Shown here: piece by piece, positions 16,654 through 25,295 of the stretch
Layout of the letters: every line of letters starts with the position of its first letter
Numbering within the stretch: position 1 is the first letter of the stretch
NCBI RefSeq assembly: GCF_039545795.1
Contig: NZ_CP154260.1
Span: forward strand, 2,299,001 to 2,363,000
DNA length: 64,000 bases
Direction of reading: 5' to 3'
From: Chitinophaga niabensis
Lineage (GTDB): Bacteria; Bacteroidota; Bacteroidia; Chitinophagales; Chitinophagaceae
The notes under the pieces: generated by a model
Seen by the model: only the letters and a program-made list of their open reading frames with translations
Database searches by the model: none
What the model was told of the DNA's origin: nothing
Made by a program: the position numbers and the translations under genes

Positions 16654-17867
16654 TGAATTCACCGAGGCGGGCGCGTATAGCCATTGCACTGTTTTTCTTT
16701 CTTTCCGGTTTCGGATTTTCTTCCTGGGCTTCCCGTATCCCGGATATTCAGCACCGGCTGCAACTGAATAATGCAGAATTAGGTGTTGTATTGTTTGCAT
16801 TGCCTTTGGGCTTATTATGTACTATGCCGGTAACAGGTGTGCTATTGCAACGTTACAGCAGCAGCAGGATCATGTTCATTGGCGCGCTGGCATTTAACGG
16901 TATGTTAAGTATACTGGGATTTGTAACATCCGTGTGGCAATTGGTGATAGGCTTATTCTGCTTCGGTGTATCCCGCAACCTGCTTAACATTTCCATGAAT
17001 GCACAATCAGTAGGTGTACAGGCTTTATATCAAAGGTCTATCATAACTACCTTTCATGGCATCTGGAGTGTAGCCAGTTTTTGTGGTGCAGGTTTAGGTG
17101 GTGTGATGGTATATTTCAGAATAGGAACAGCATGGCATTTTCTGATCGTGGGTATACTGATGGTGATACTGGGTTTCGTTGCATATCCCGGCAGTTTAAA
17201 ACAACCACCTGCTACCAGTGGGAGAAGGCGTTTTGCATTACCGGATAAAGGACTGCTGAAATATGGCCTGATCTGTTTTGCCGTCATGTCCTGCGAAGGC
17301 ACCATGATCGATTGGAGCGCTATCTATTTTAAAGAGGCCGTGAAAGCATCGGAAGAAATGGTGACCGCTGGCTTTGTTGTGTACATGGCAGCCATGGCCA
17401 CAGGGCGTTTCAGCGGAGATAAACTCCTGCATAAAATAGGTATTGTAGCCATGATCAAATACAGCGGATTACTCATCTTTGCCGGTTTATTACTCGCAGC
17501 CCTGATGCCGTATCCCATTCCTGCAGGTATTGGTTTTATGATGACGGGGGTAGGTGTTTCCTGCGTAGTGCCGCTGGTTTTCAGTATGGCAGGTAAATCC
17601 ACTACAATGGCTAATGGCCCTGCTATTGCAGCTGTTTCTACGATCGGTTATCTTGGTTTCTTATTGGTGCCGCCGGTGTTCGGTTTTATGGCAGAGGCAG
17701 CGGGCCTGAGATGGACCTTTGCTTTAATGGCCCTGTTTGGATTAGTGATCACCGCTTTGATCATCATCAGTTCCAGTTCGCGATCTTCAGCTTCTCAAAA
17801 AACTCCGCTTCCGGTATTTCCTGCACAGCGCCCGGTGGAAGATCGCCCAGTTCCAGATCTTCAATAG
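16653..17867 (+). CDS. MFS transporter (tandem paralogue)
   Basis: 404 residues, about 12 TM segments, clearly related to the preceding gene (FGFSSWASRIPDIQHRLQLN, LGVVLFALPLG, CEGTMIDWSAIYFKE against CEGTMFEWSGVYFQQ). The pair arose by tandem duplication and may form a heterodimer or have different substrates. The last ~34 residues after the final TM segment are rich in Ser and Pro and are encoded opposite the 3' end of the pseudouridine synthase gene: the two genes overlap by 101 bp. This tail is probably not a conserved part of the transporter. Confidence 0.92.
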   Translation: MNSPRRARIAIALFFFLSGFGFSSWASRIPDIQHRLQLNNAELGVVLFALPLGLLCTMPVTGVLLQRYSSSRIMFIGALAFNGMLSILGFVTSVWQLVIGLFCFGVSRNLLNISMNAQSVGVQALYQRSIITTFHGIWSVASFCGAGLGGVMVYFRIGTAWHFLIVGILMVILGFVAYPGSLKQPPATSGRRRFALPDKGLLKYGLICFAVMSCEGTMIDWSAIYFKEAVKASEEMVTAGFVVYMAAMATGRFSGDKLLHKIGIVAMIKYSGLLIFAGLLLAALMPYPIPAGIGFMMTGVGVSCVVPLVFSMAGKSTTMANGPAIAAVSTIGYLGFLLVPPVFGFMAEAAGLRWTFALMALFGLVITALIIISSSSRSSASQKTPLPVFPAQRPVEDRPVPDLQ

Positions 17868-18366
17868 ATACCCTGATCAGCCGCTGGCAGGGATGATGTA
17901 TTGATTTTACCATCTTGCGCACCTGGTGATATTTTCCTTCTGTTAAAGTAATGAGCAGCCAGGTATGCGGATAATCATCGCTTAATTCGCCAACACGGTC
18001 TGCTAAGTTGGCCGGCTTCTGCACTATTTCCACTTTGCAGGGAGGTGTAATGTACCGTTCTCCGCCAGCTATGATGATAGGAACTCCTGTACGCAGGCGC
18101 TCCAGGTCCACCGGCTTTATTACATTCTTTATCCTTACCAGGTAAGTTCTGCCATGAGGCTGCTCGCCCTGGAAAAGCAGGCGTGTTACTTTTTTATTGG
18201 TGGTAAGTATCAGCAAACCTTCTGAATGATTATCCAGCCTGCCTACAGCATGTATGCCTTCCGGAAAATCATAATCCAGTTCGCCGATCTGCCTTTCAGT
18301 CTGCCGCCCGCCCGTAAACTGGGAGAGCATGTTGAAAGGTTTGTGAATAATAAAGTAACGGTTCAT
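17767..18366 (-). CDS. Pseudouridine synthase (RsuA/RluE-type)
   Basis: 199 residues from ATG at 18366 (MNRYFIIHKPFNML); an upstream in-frame start adds 12 hydrophobic residues that do not fit. The catalytic motif is AVGRLDNHSEGLLILT with D45 as nucleophile, followed by KVTRLLFQGEQPHGRTYLVRI and YHQVRKMVKSIHHPCQRLIR. The absence of an N-terminal S4 domain and the short length resemble RluE, which modifies 23S rRNA, but RluB/RsuA-like alternatives remain possible. Convergent with the second MFS gene, with 101 bp of coding overlap; the C-terminal segment LELGDLPPGAVQEIPE is typical, so its reading frame there is genuine. Confidence 0.9.
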   Translation of the reverse strand: MNRYFIIHKPFNMLSQFTGGRQTERQIGELDYDFPEGIHAVGRLDNHSEGLLILTTNKKVTRLLFQGEQPHGRTYLVRIKNVIKPVDLERLRTGVPIIIAGGERYITPPCKVEIVQKPANLADRVGELSDDYPHTWLLITLTEGKYHQVRKMVKSIHHPCQRLIRVSIEDLELGDLPPGAVQEIPEAEFFEKLKIANWN

Positions 18367-18432
18367 GCCTGCAAAGAAAGGAAATAAAAGTACAACAGCC
18401 ATGCCATATCATTTCCTATAGAGGCGCGGAGG

Positions 18433-18452
18433 ATGCGTAATGCTTTACGCAT
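18433..18452. repeat. Small hairpin in the gap upstream of the DUF1080 gene
   Basis: ATGCGTAA and its exact complement separated by TGCT. It is part of a 328-bp gap (18367-18694) that holds no conserved CDS but does hold a 23-codon ORF and a strong plus-strand terminator. Confidence 0.5.
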
Positions 18453-18473
18453 ATTCGTTTATGGAAGAACGCC

Positions 18474-18545
18474 ATGTACCTTATTCCCATTCATACCGAT
18501 GAAACCCTGAGGAATCCCAATCTGAAGCAAAACGAAGGTTGGTAA
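18474..18545 (+). CDS. Candidate 23-residue small ORF before an orphan terminator
   Basis: An ATG at 18474 opens 23 codons (beginning MYLIPIHTDETL and ending NEGW) that stop 22 bp before a strong plus-strand terminator. There is no annotated plus-strand gene between 17867 and this terminator. The peptide is unrecognised and may be chance; the terminator suggests that a short transcript, coding or not, is made here. No clear promoter was found. Confidence 0.25.
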   Translation: MYLIPIHTDETLRNPNLKQNEGW

Positions 18546-18567
18546 AGTGAACCAAGTTTTTATCGCG

Positions 18568-18604
18568 GAAGCATGCAGTGAACCCCGCTGCATGCTTCTT
18601 TTTA
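18568..18604 (+). terminator. Rho-independent terminator without an obvious gene
   Basis: Perfect 11-bp stem (GAAGCATGCAG and its complement, 18568-18578 and 18588-18598), 9-nt loop, then TTTTTATTT. It works on the plus strand only. It ends transcription that must start in the gap or read through antisense from the MFS operon across the pseudouridine synthase gene. Confidence 0.85.
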
Positions 18605-18694
18605 TTTAGCCAATCGTTTAGCCAAACGTTTGCCGGGCTTACCATTCCTCAAGAATAATTTGAACCGGAAAAAAACTATTTATATTTTGCGACC

Positions 18695-20536
18695 ATGGTA
18701 CTAAGATCGAAAAACAGTTTTTTAAGCCGGTCATGGATCGGCTTTTTATATGTATGCGGTGCCGGGCTGACCATTACACAGCCGGCCTTCAGCCAGTCTG
18801 GCCAGATCCCGCTGCAGGACTTTTCTTCTTTTAAGAATCCCTCGAGCAGCTGGCAGATAGCAGGAGATGTGTCCGCCAGCCTGTTGAAGCCCAATGTGCT
18901 CAACACTGCCAAGGGAACCGGTATCCTTGTGAATATGCCCGGTAAAAAGGCACATGGGGAAGACCTCTATTCCAACCTGGAACATGGGGATATGGACCTT
19001 GAGCTGGATTACATGATGGCATCAGGCTCCAACTCCGGTATCTATTTCCAGGGCAGGTACGAATTCCAGTTGCTGGACAGCTGGGGCGTAAGATCTCCCA
19101 AACCAGGGGACAATGGTGGTATCTATGAACGCTGGGACGATAGCAAACCTGAAGGTCAGAAAGGCTACCAGGGTTATGCCCCCCGCCAGAACAGCAGCAA
19201 AGCGCCTGGGTTATGGCAGCATCTGAAAGTGTCCTTCCAGGCACCCCGTTTTGACGCAAGCGGCAAAAAAACAGAAAATGCCCGCATTATCCGCGCTGAA
19301 CTGAATGGTGTGGTGATCCACGAAAACCTAGAATTAATGGGCCCCACCCGTGGTTCCATTGGCGGCGGCGATGAAAAAGCTACCGGGCCATTGCGTATCC
19401 AGGGGGATCATGGTGCCGTGGCATTTAAGAATATCCAGATCAAACAATTTGATCAGCCCATTCCTGAACTCAGCAATCTGCAATACAGCGTATATAAAGG
19501 CCGCTACGACGCCAATGTGAACCTCGCCGCGCAAAAAGCGGAGGCACAGGGCTCCGTAGCAAAACTTACCGCTAATGCAGGCCCTTTAAGCCAGGAATAC
19601 CAGATCTTGTATAAAGGCACCCTCAAAGTGAAAGCGGCAGGTGAATATACCTTTGTCCTGAACGGACAAGGCGGCGCTGCCCTTGTGAAGATCAATAACC
19701 AGGTGGTGGTACCATTTGGTCAAAGAGGAGGAAAAGCTAACTTATCCGCAGGCGATCTGCCCGTAGAGATCATTTATGGCAGAGAAGGAGACAGGGGGAA
19801 CCCCGCTTTGGGCATTTCCATTGCAGGCCCCGGCATCCGTGAATTCTACACCGGAGATGCCATCACGCCTGATGATACCGATCCCATCCTTGTAACCGCA
19901 GAAACAAACACGATCCTGCGCAGTTTCATGGATATCGGCAACCGTACAAGAGTGGTACACGCCGTATCTGTAGGCAGCCCTGAAAAACTGCATTACACGT
20001 ATGACCTGGATAAAGGAATGATCGTACAATTGTGGAGGGGCGATTTCCTGGAAACCACACCTATGTGGCATGAAAGAGGAAATGGTACCGCCCGCGCACA
20101 AGGCGTCAAACAACTTTTCGGCATGCCTTATTTCACTTTAGGCAGGTTAGCCAGCCAGCAGGATGCATGGAAAACTGATTCCGCAGGCACCAGCTACCGC
20201 CCGAAAGGATATGTACTGGATGAAAAGGACAGGCCAACATTCAAATACCAGATCTTCGGTTCAAACGTAACAGATGTTATCCGTGTGTCTGAAGACGGGC
20301 ATGGTATCTCCCGCGAGATCACAGTGACTGAACCTGCAGGCGACCTTTACGCTAAACTGGCAGAAGGCACGCAGATAGAGGCAGGGGAAAAAGATCAGTA
20401 TGTAATAGATGGGAAGCAGTATTACCTGCAGTTACTGGATGCCGGTGGCGCCAAACCTGTAGTACGTGATGCCGGTAACCGCAAAGAGTTGATCATACCG
20501 GTGAAAGGCAAGTTGAGCTATTCCATCCTTTTCTAA
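18695..20536 (+). CDS. DUF1080 (3-keto-disaccharide hydrolase-like) domain protein
   Basis: 613 residues with an N-terminal signal sequence (WIGFLYVCGAGLTITQPAFS). Residues ~40-255 match DUF1080, a concanavalin-like jelly roll recently associated with 3-keto-glycoside hydrolysis: LELDYMMASGSNSGIYFQGR, FQLLDSWG and PLRIQGDHGAVAFKNIQI. Residues ~265-385 resemble a PA14-like carbohydrate-binding module (AGEYTFVLNGQGGAALVKIN). The C-terminal part (~400-613) is beta-rich and unrecognised. It is 20 bp upstream of the cytochrome-tailed dehydrogenase gene, forming an operon, and likely acts on carbohydrate outside the inner membrane. Confidence 0.85.
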   Translation: MVLRSKNSFLSRSWIGFLYVCGAGLTITQPAFSQSGQIPLQDFSSFKNPSSSWQIAGDVSASLLKPNVLNTAKGTGILVNMPGKKAHGEDLYSNLEHGDMDLELDYMMASGSNSGIYFQGRYEFQLLDSWGVRSPKPGDNGGIYERWDDSKPEGQKGYQGYAPRQNSSKAPGLWQHLKVSFQAPRFDASGKKTENARIIRAELNGVVIHENLELMGPTRGSIGGGDEKATGPLRIQGDHGAVAFKNIQIKQFDQPIPELSNLQYSVYKGRYDANVNLAAQKAEAQGSVAKLTANAGPLSQEYQILYKGTLKVKAAGEYTFVLNGQGGAALVKINNQVVVPFGQRGGKANLSAGDLPVEIIYGREGDRGNPALGISIAGPGIREFYTGDAITPDDTDPILVTAETNTILRSFMDIGNRTRVVHAVSVGSPEKLHYTYDLDKGMIVQLWRGDFLETTPMWHERGNGTARAQGVKQLFGMPYFTLGRLASQQDAWKTDSAGTSYRPKGYVLDEKDRPTFKYQIFGSNVTDVIRVSEDGHGISREITVTEPAGDLYAKLAEGTQIEAGEKDQYVIDGKQYYLQLLDAGGAKPVVRDAGNRKELIIPVKGKLSYSILF

Positions 20537-20556
20537 ACATTTACAGAACTGACGCA

Positions 20557-22518
20557 ATGAAAAATATTATAAAGAAAGCTGCATTATACTTACTTCCTTT
20601 CTGCGCTGCTGTTTCAGCATTTGCACAGGAAACGCCGAAGGAAGAAGATTACTTCAGGATAAATAAAGTGAGCTCGCCGGAAGGCACCCTGCTGGAAGTA
20701 GGCGGTCTTACCGTTCTGCCAAATGGTGACCTGGCTGTATCTACCCGCCGTGGTGATGTGTACATCGTGGAAAACCCAACCAGCAGAAGACCATTCTTCC
20801 GCAAGTTTGCCACCGGTCTGCATGAGATCCTGGGTCTTGCCTGGAAAGACGGCGCCCTCTATTGTGCGCAAAGAGGTGAACTCACCAAACTGGTAGACTC
20901 GAATATGGACGGTAAGGCAGATGTATATGAAACTGTATACGCATGGCCTATTTCAGGTCACTATCATGAATATTCCTTTGGTCCTAAATTAGCACCGGAT
21001 GGTTCCTTCTTTGTATCTGCCAACGTAGCGTTCGGCGATGAAGAATGGTGGCGTGGTGAAAGCCGTGTTCCCTGGAGAGGATGGATCATGCATATCTCTG
21101 CAGATGGCAGCAAAATGGAACCCTGGGCAACAGGTATGCGTTCCCCTTGCGGTATCAGCATGGTGGATGGCGAATTGTTCTACACAGAGAACCAGGGAGA
21201 CTATATGGGCTCCGGTGGTATATGGCGTGTAAAGAAAGGCGACTTTGTTGGTCATCCTGCAGGTCTCCGCTGGACCGGTGAAGCTAATTCCCCGCTCAAA
21301 CTCACCGCAACGCAATTTAATGCCGTAGTGGACGAACGTAAAGTGAGGAATGCGCAGGGCAGAATGATCAAACCGGAGAACGTGATAGATGAGAAATTCA
21401 TCACCATGTTCGAAGCAAAGAAAACCATTCCTGAATTAAGACTGCCTGCTGTATGGTTACCACACGGTGTATTAGGTATCTCCAACTCTGAAATGGTAAA
21501 GATCCCTGAAGGTGCATTCGGTCCCTTTGCCGGTCAAACGCTTGTGGGCGACCAGGGGCAAAGTAAGATCATGCGTGTGGTGATGGAAAAAGTGAAAGGG
21601 GAATACCAGGGTGTGGCATTCGACTTCCGCAGTGGATTCCAATCCGGCGTATTACGCATGGCATGGGGCCATGACGGTTCTCTCTTTGTAGGAGAAACCA
21701 ACCGCGGATGGGGTTCTGCAGGTGATGCCAACGAAGGTTTACAACGCCTTGTATGGAACAACCGCATACCTTTCGAAATGCAAACCGTAAAGGCTATGCC
21801 TGATGGTTTTGAAATTGAATTCACTTTACCGGTTGATAAGAAATCAGCAGAAGACCTGGCTTCTTATGCGGTGGAAAGCTTTATCTACAAATATCATCCT
21901 GTTTATGGCAGCCCTACCGTGAACATGGAGAAATGTGAAGTGAAAGGTGTGAAGGTATCCGATGATGGACTGAAAGTACGGGTGATCGTAGATAACCTGC
22001 GTCAGTACTATATCCATAATATCACACTCGAAGGTGTGCGTTCAAAAGATAATTTCTATTCACTGGTGCACCCAACGGGTTATTACACACTGAACAATAT
22101 CCCTGAGGGTAACAAACTGGCGATGAGTGGAGTGAGCACCCGTAACTCTGCTAAGGAAGCGGCTGCTAAAGCGGCTGTTGCGGAGAAAGCAAAACCTGCA
22201 GCTGCTGTTAAGCCTGGTGCCAAACCAGCTGAAGCAACTCCTGTTGCTGCTAAACCTAAAGTAGCTACTTACGAAGAAGTGAAACCATTGCTGCTGAAAT
22301 ATACCTGCGCCGCCTGCCACAATCCTGACAAGAAACAGGTTGGCCCTGCGTTTAAGGATATTGCCAAAAAGCATTACAGCAATGAGATGGTGGTGAAACT
22401 GATCTACAATCCTAACCCGGAGAACTGGCCTGGTTATGCAACAGAGATGCCTCCCATGCCACAGGTTCCAAAGGCAGATGCCCTGAAGATCGCCGGCTGG
22501 ATCAATTCGTTGAAGTAA
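20557..22518 (+). CDS. Glucose-dehydrogenase-like beta-propeller protein with cytochrome c tail
   Basis: 653 residues with a signal peptide (LYLLPFCAAVSAFA). Residues ~35-420 form a six-bladed PQQ-dependent sugar-dehydrogenase-like propeller (GGLTVLPNGDLAVSTRRGDV, HEILGLAWKDGALYCAQRGE, GMRSPCGISMVDGELFYTEN). A region rich in Ala, Lys and Pro (~535-570) links to a C-terminal cytochrome c domain with heme motif CAACH (C584, C587, H588) and a methionine ligand in MPPMPQ. It likely oxidises a sugar or alcohol in the periplasm and passes electrons to its own heme. Second gene of the unit beginning with DUF1080. Its 3' end shares a hairpin with the convergent operon. Confidence 0.88.
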   Translation: MKNIIKKAALYLLPFCAAVSAFAQETPKEEDYFRINKVSSPEGTLLEVGGLTVLPNGDLAVSTRRGDVYIVENPTSRRPFFRKFATGLHEILGLAWKDGALYCAQRGELTKLVDSNMDGKADVYETVYAWPISGHYHEYSFGPKLAPDGSFFVSANVAFGDEEWWRGESRVPWRGWIMHISADGSKMEPWATGMRSPCGISMVDGELFYTENQGDYMGSGGIWRVKKGDFVGHPAGLRWTGEANSPLKLTATQFNAVVDERKVRNAQGRMIKPENVIDEKFITMFEAKKTIPELRLPAVWLPHGVLGISNSEMVKIPEGAFGPFAGQTLVGDQGQSKIMRVVMEKVKGEYQGVAFDFRSGFQSGVLRMAWGHDGSLFVGETNRGWGSAGDANEGLQRLVWNNRIPFEMQTVKAMPDGFEIEFTLPVDKKSAEDLASYAVESFIYKYHPVYGSPTVNMEKCEVKGVKVSDDGLKVRVIVDNLRQYYIHNITLEGVRSKDNFYSLVHPTGYYTLNNIPEGNKLAMSGVSTRNSAKEAAAKAAVAEKAKPAAAVKPGAKPAEATPVAAKPKVATYEEVKPLLLKYTCAACHNPDKKQVGPAFKDIAKKHYSNEMVVKLIYNPNPENWPGYATEMPPMPQVPKADALKIAGWINSLK

Positions 22519-22542
22519 GATAAAAGAGAACTTATATAGGCG

Positions 22543-22567
22543 AAGGCCTTCCGCTATGGGAGGCCTT
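22543..22567. terminator. Shared hairpin between convergent cytochrome operons
   Basis: Stem AAGGCCTTCC / GGGAGGCCTT (22543-22552, 22558-22567, one G-U pair) with a 5-nt loop. It lies 25 bp after the plus-strand dehydrogenase stop. The stop codon of the minus-strand membrane cytochrome gene (22554-22556) sits in the loop. T tracts on both sides are weak. Confidence 0.6.
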
Positions 22568-23804
22568 TGTTATTCCAGCTATATACCCTTTTGATCGCTG
22601 TGTTTTTCTTCAGCTGATCAATAGCTGCTGCAGTGATGTTTGTTTCATTGAGATTTACAGCTTCGAGGTGTTTTAGCTCCATCAGCTGATCACTGATCTT
22701 GTCTGTTACAGGGTTCTTGTCCAGGCGTAGCTTCTCAAGATTAATAAGTGCAGGTAGAAAATCCAGATCATCGTTTGTAAAGTCATTGCCGGATAGATTT
22801 AGCCAAACGATATGTTTGGCGAGCGGGTGTATTACAGGTTTTATAAGCGCTGCTTTCACACCAGAACCTGCTGGCAGGGTAACATCCAGCATTAATGGCT
22901 GCAGTTGCATCAGCCGTACCTGAAAGCCTGTTTTCCGGAGGTTATCTAACAGCGATGTGTCCACAGATACCGATACTGAAATGATATTTTCAGTGATATC
23001 TATTCCTAAATACTGTGCTATGAGTGAACTATCCGCTTTCCCTTCCGTTGCCCACAACTGTATAAGCTGTAATTCATTTTTAGTAAGCGGTGGTTTCCCG
23101 TCTGCCGGCATAAAATCCTTATGATCTTCATCCAGCAGAATGCGCCGGATCAGCTCACTCGAATCCGGTTTGCCGGGAACAATGGCAGGGCCGCTTTTAC
23201 CGCCTTTTAAAATGTCTTCCAGTGTTTCAAGCGATAAATCCCCTTTGCTCTTTCCATCCCGGTGGCATTGCACACATTTGTTTTGTAAAATGGGTTGTAT
23301 CACATCTTCAAATAACAACGCATCCTCAACCCTTGAAGGTTTCATACGTTCTTGATGCAATAGCACCTGCATCGTGAGGTAATCACTGCCATGTGTAAGA
23401 CTGGCTCCCTGGTGTCCGCTATAGCTCATGAGCACCACGAGTCCTGTAAGCAATAAAGAAAATAGGGGGCGGGGAAGGGGAATCTCTTTCAGAAAGAATT
23501 TAGTAGTGGTGAAATATAGCAGGCCTGCAATAGCTGCCAGCGAAATGCCGGACAGTTTATGTTTACTTAACGCATCTGTATCATAATCTCCTTTTAAAGA
23601 AAGCAGGTAGCCAAAGATACAGGCTAATACCGCTGCCATGAAACCTGCCAGTAAGGTGATGGGCACTGCTTGTTTCAGATAACTGAACCGCTTTGCGTAA
23701 GACAGCAGGTTAAAGAGGGTGGCCAGCAGAATGAAGCCTATCGGCAAATGAACGATCAGCGGATGCAGATGGCCTGAAAATGTAAAGATGTCTAATAATT
23801 TCAT
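22554..23804 (-). CDS. Membrane protein with cytochrome c (PSCyt1-like) domain
   Basis: 416 residues. Four TM segments (~14-36, 44-69, 84-103, 110-128) with HLHPLIVHLPIGFILLATLF resemble the DUF2231-type predicted membrane domain. A cytochrome c domain of the planctomycete type follows, with heme motif CVQCH (C177, C180, H181) and DHKDFMPADGKPPLT, the latter supplying the probable methionine. The C-terminal ~120 residues have leucine-rich-repeat-like spacing (LSGNDFTNDDLDFLPALINL, LEKLRLDKNPVTD). It likely anchors electron transfer in the inner membrane. Its ATG overlaps the DUF1501 stop by 4 bp; it is the last gene of the three-gene operon. Confidence 0.85.
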   Translation of the reverse strand: MKLLDIFTFSGHLHPLIVHLPIGFILLATLFNLLSYAKRFSYLKQAVPITLLAGFMAAVLACIFGYLLSLKGDYDTDALSKHKLSGISLAAIAGLLYFTTTKFFLKEIPLPRPLFSLLLTGLVVLMSYSGHQGASLTHGSDYLTMQVLLHQERMKPSRVEDALLFEDVIQPILQNKCVQCHRDGKSKGDLSLETLEDILKGGKSGPAIVPGKPDSSELIRRILLDEDHKDFMPADGKPPLTKNELQLIQLWATEGKADSSLIAQYLGIDITENIISVSVSVDTSLLDNLRKTGFQVRLMQLQPLMLDVTLPAGSGVKAALIKPVIHPLAKHIVWLNLSGNDFTNDDLDFLPALINLEKLRLDKNPVTDKISDQLMELKHLEAVNLNETNITAAAIDQLKKNTAIKRVYSWNNKGLP

Positions 23805-25291
23805 GCGTTGGTTAATATGTCCTTTACTACTTTTCCTTCTACATCTGTTAGCCTGAAACGTCTTCCCTGGAATTTATACGTGAGTCTTTCGTGATCGATT
23901 CCCATCAGGTGCAGCAGGGTAGCCTGGAAGTCATGCACGTGCACCGGGTCTTTCACAATGTTGTAACTGAAGTCGTCTGTTTCCCCGAAAGAAATGCCGG
24001 GTTTTACACCTGCGCCTGCCATCCACATGGTGAAACAACGTGGATGATGATCACGGCCATAATCGGCAGGCGTGAGTTTGCCTTGTGAATAAACGGTACG
24101 CCCAAATTCACCACCCCATATCACCAGCGTATCTTCCAGTAACCCCCTGCGTTTGAGATCAGTGATCAATGCACCGGTAGCCTGGTCAATGGACAGACAT
24201 TGTTTAGGCATACCGGCCGGCAGGCTGCCGTGATGGTCCCAGCCCTGGTGATACAATTGCACAAACTTCACATCCTTTTCCAGCAGTTTACGTGCCAGCA
24301 GGCAATTTGCGGCATAAGTACCTGAGTCCCTTGAGCCGGGGCCGTACAGATCAAATATTTCATCGGGTTCATCCTTTACATCAATTACATCAGGAACGGA
24401 TGTTTGCATGCGGAAAGCCATTTCATATTGCGCAATGCGGGCATCTATTTCCGGATCACCATACGTGTTGTTCTGCAGCTGATTGAGTTTGGAAAGATAT
24501 TCGAGCATTTCCTTCCGGTCTGCGCCATCATAACCTTCCGGGTTATTGAGGAACAGCACAGGGTCCTTGCCTGATCTGAACTGTACGCCCTGGTATTCCG
24601 AAGGTAAAAATCCATTGCCCCACAACCTGGCATATAAGGGCTGGTCTTTGGAAGCATCTTTAGAAACCAGTACGATAAAAGTGGGCAGGTTTTCGTTATC
24701 TGACCCTAATCCATAACTTAACCAGGAACCAATGGATGGCCGGCCGGGAAGCTGATTCCCTGTTTGTAAAAAGGTAATGGCGGGATCATGATTGATTGCC
24801 TCGGAATGGATGGATCTTATAATACACAATTCATCTACTACTTTGGCAGTATATGGTAACAGTTCACTGATCCATGTACGGCTTTCGCCATGCTGATTGA
24901 ATTTGAAAGCAGAAGGTACAACAGGCAGCAAAGCCTGTCCGGAACTCATGCCGGTAAGGCGTTGACCATTCCGGACAGAGTCCGGGAGGTTTTGTCCTCT
25001 CAGCTTTTCCAATACAGGTTTGTAATCAAACGTTTCAAACTGTGATGGCCCGCCTGCCATAAAAAGATATACCACTCTTTTTGCTTTGGGGGCAAAATGA
25101 GGAATGGCCTTCAGTATTTCTTCCTCCGTAGTGGCGTTGCTGAACAACTTGTTCCCCAATAAAGAACTCAATGCCAAAGCTCCAATACCCATGGAAGTTT
25201 TGGTAAGGAAATCACGGCGGCCCAACTGCTTGTTCAGCTTGTTGAAATCAGGTGTGTTGATCCTGAAAGTTTCTTTATGATGATCGCACAT
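23801..25291 (-). CDS. DUF1501 domain-containing protein, Tat-exported
   Basis: 496 residues. A twin-arginine signal at the N-terminus (LGRRDFLTKTSMGIGALALS) suggests export of a folded, probably metal-containing protein. DUF1501 signatures: RVVYLFMAGGPSQFETFDYK, the HSEAINHDPAITFLQTGNQ segment, GSWLSYGLGSDNENLP, YHQGWDHHGSLP and WGGEFGRTVYSQGK with GRDHHPRCFTMWMAG. DUF1501 has an alkaline-phosphatase/sulfatase-like fold and is genomically tied to DUF1549/DUF1553 proteins in Planctomycetota and Verrucomicrobiota. It begins 4 bp after the stop of the large cytochrome gene, which supports a joint function. The substrate is unknown. Confidence 0.92.
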   Translation of the reverse strand: MCDHHKETFRINTPDFNKLNKQLGRRDFLTKTSMGIGALALSSLLGNKLFSNATTEEEILKAIPHFAPKAKRVVYLFMAGGPSQFETFDYKPVLEKLRGQNLPDSVRNGQRLTGMSSGQALLPVVPSAFKFNQHGESRTWISELLPYTAKVVDELCIIRSIHSEAINHDPAITFLQTGNQLPGRPSIGSWLSYGLGSDNENLPTFIVLVSKDASKDQPLYARLWGNGFLPSEYQGVQFRSGKDPVLFLNNPEGYDGADRKEMLEYLSKLNQLQNNTYGDPEIDARIAQYEMAFRMQTSVPDVIDVKDEPDEIFDLYGPGSRDSGTYAANCLLARKLLEKDVKFVQLYHQGWDHHGSLPAGMPKQCLSIDQATGALITDLKRRGLLEDTLVIWGGEFGRTVYSQGKLTPADYGRDHHPRCFTMWMAGAGVKPGISFGETDDFSYNIVKDPVHVHDFQATLLHLMGIDHERLTYKFQGRRFRLTDVEGKVVKDILTNA

Positions 25292-25295
25292 GTGT

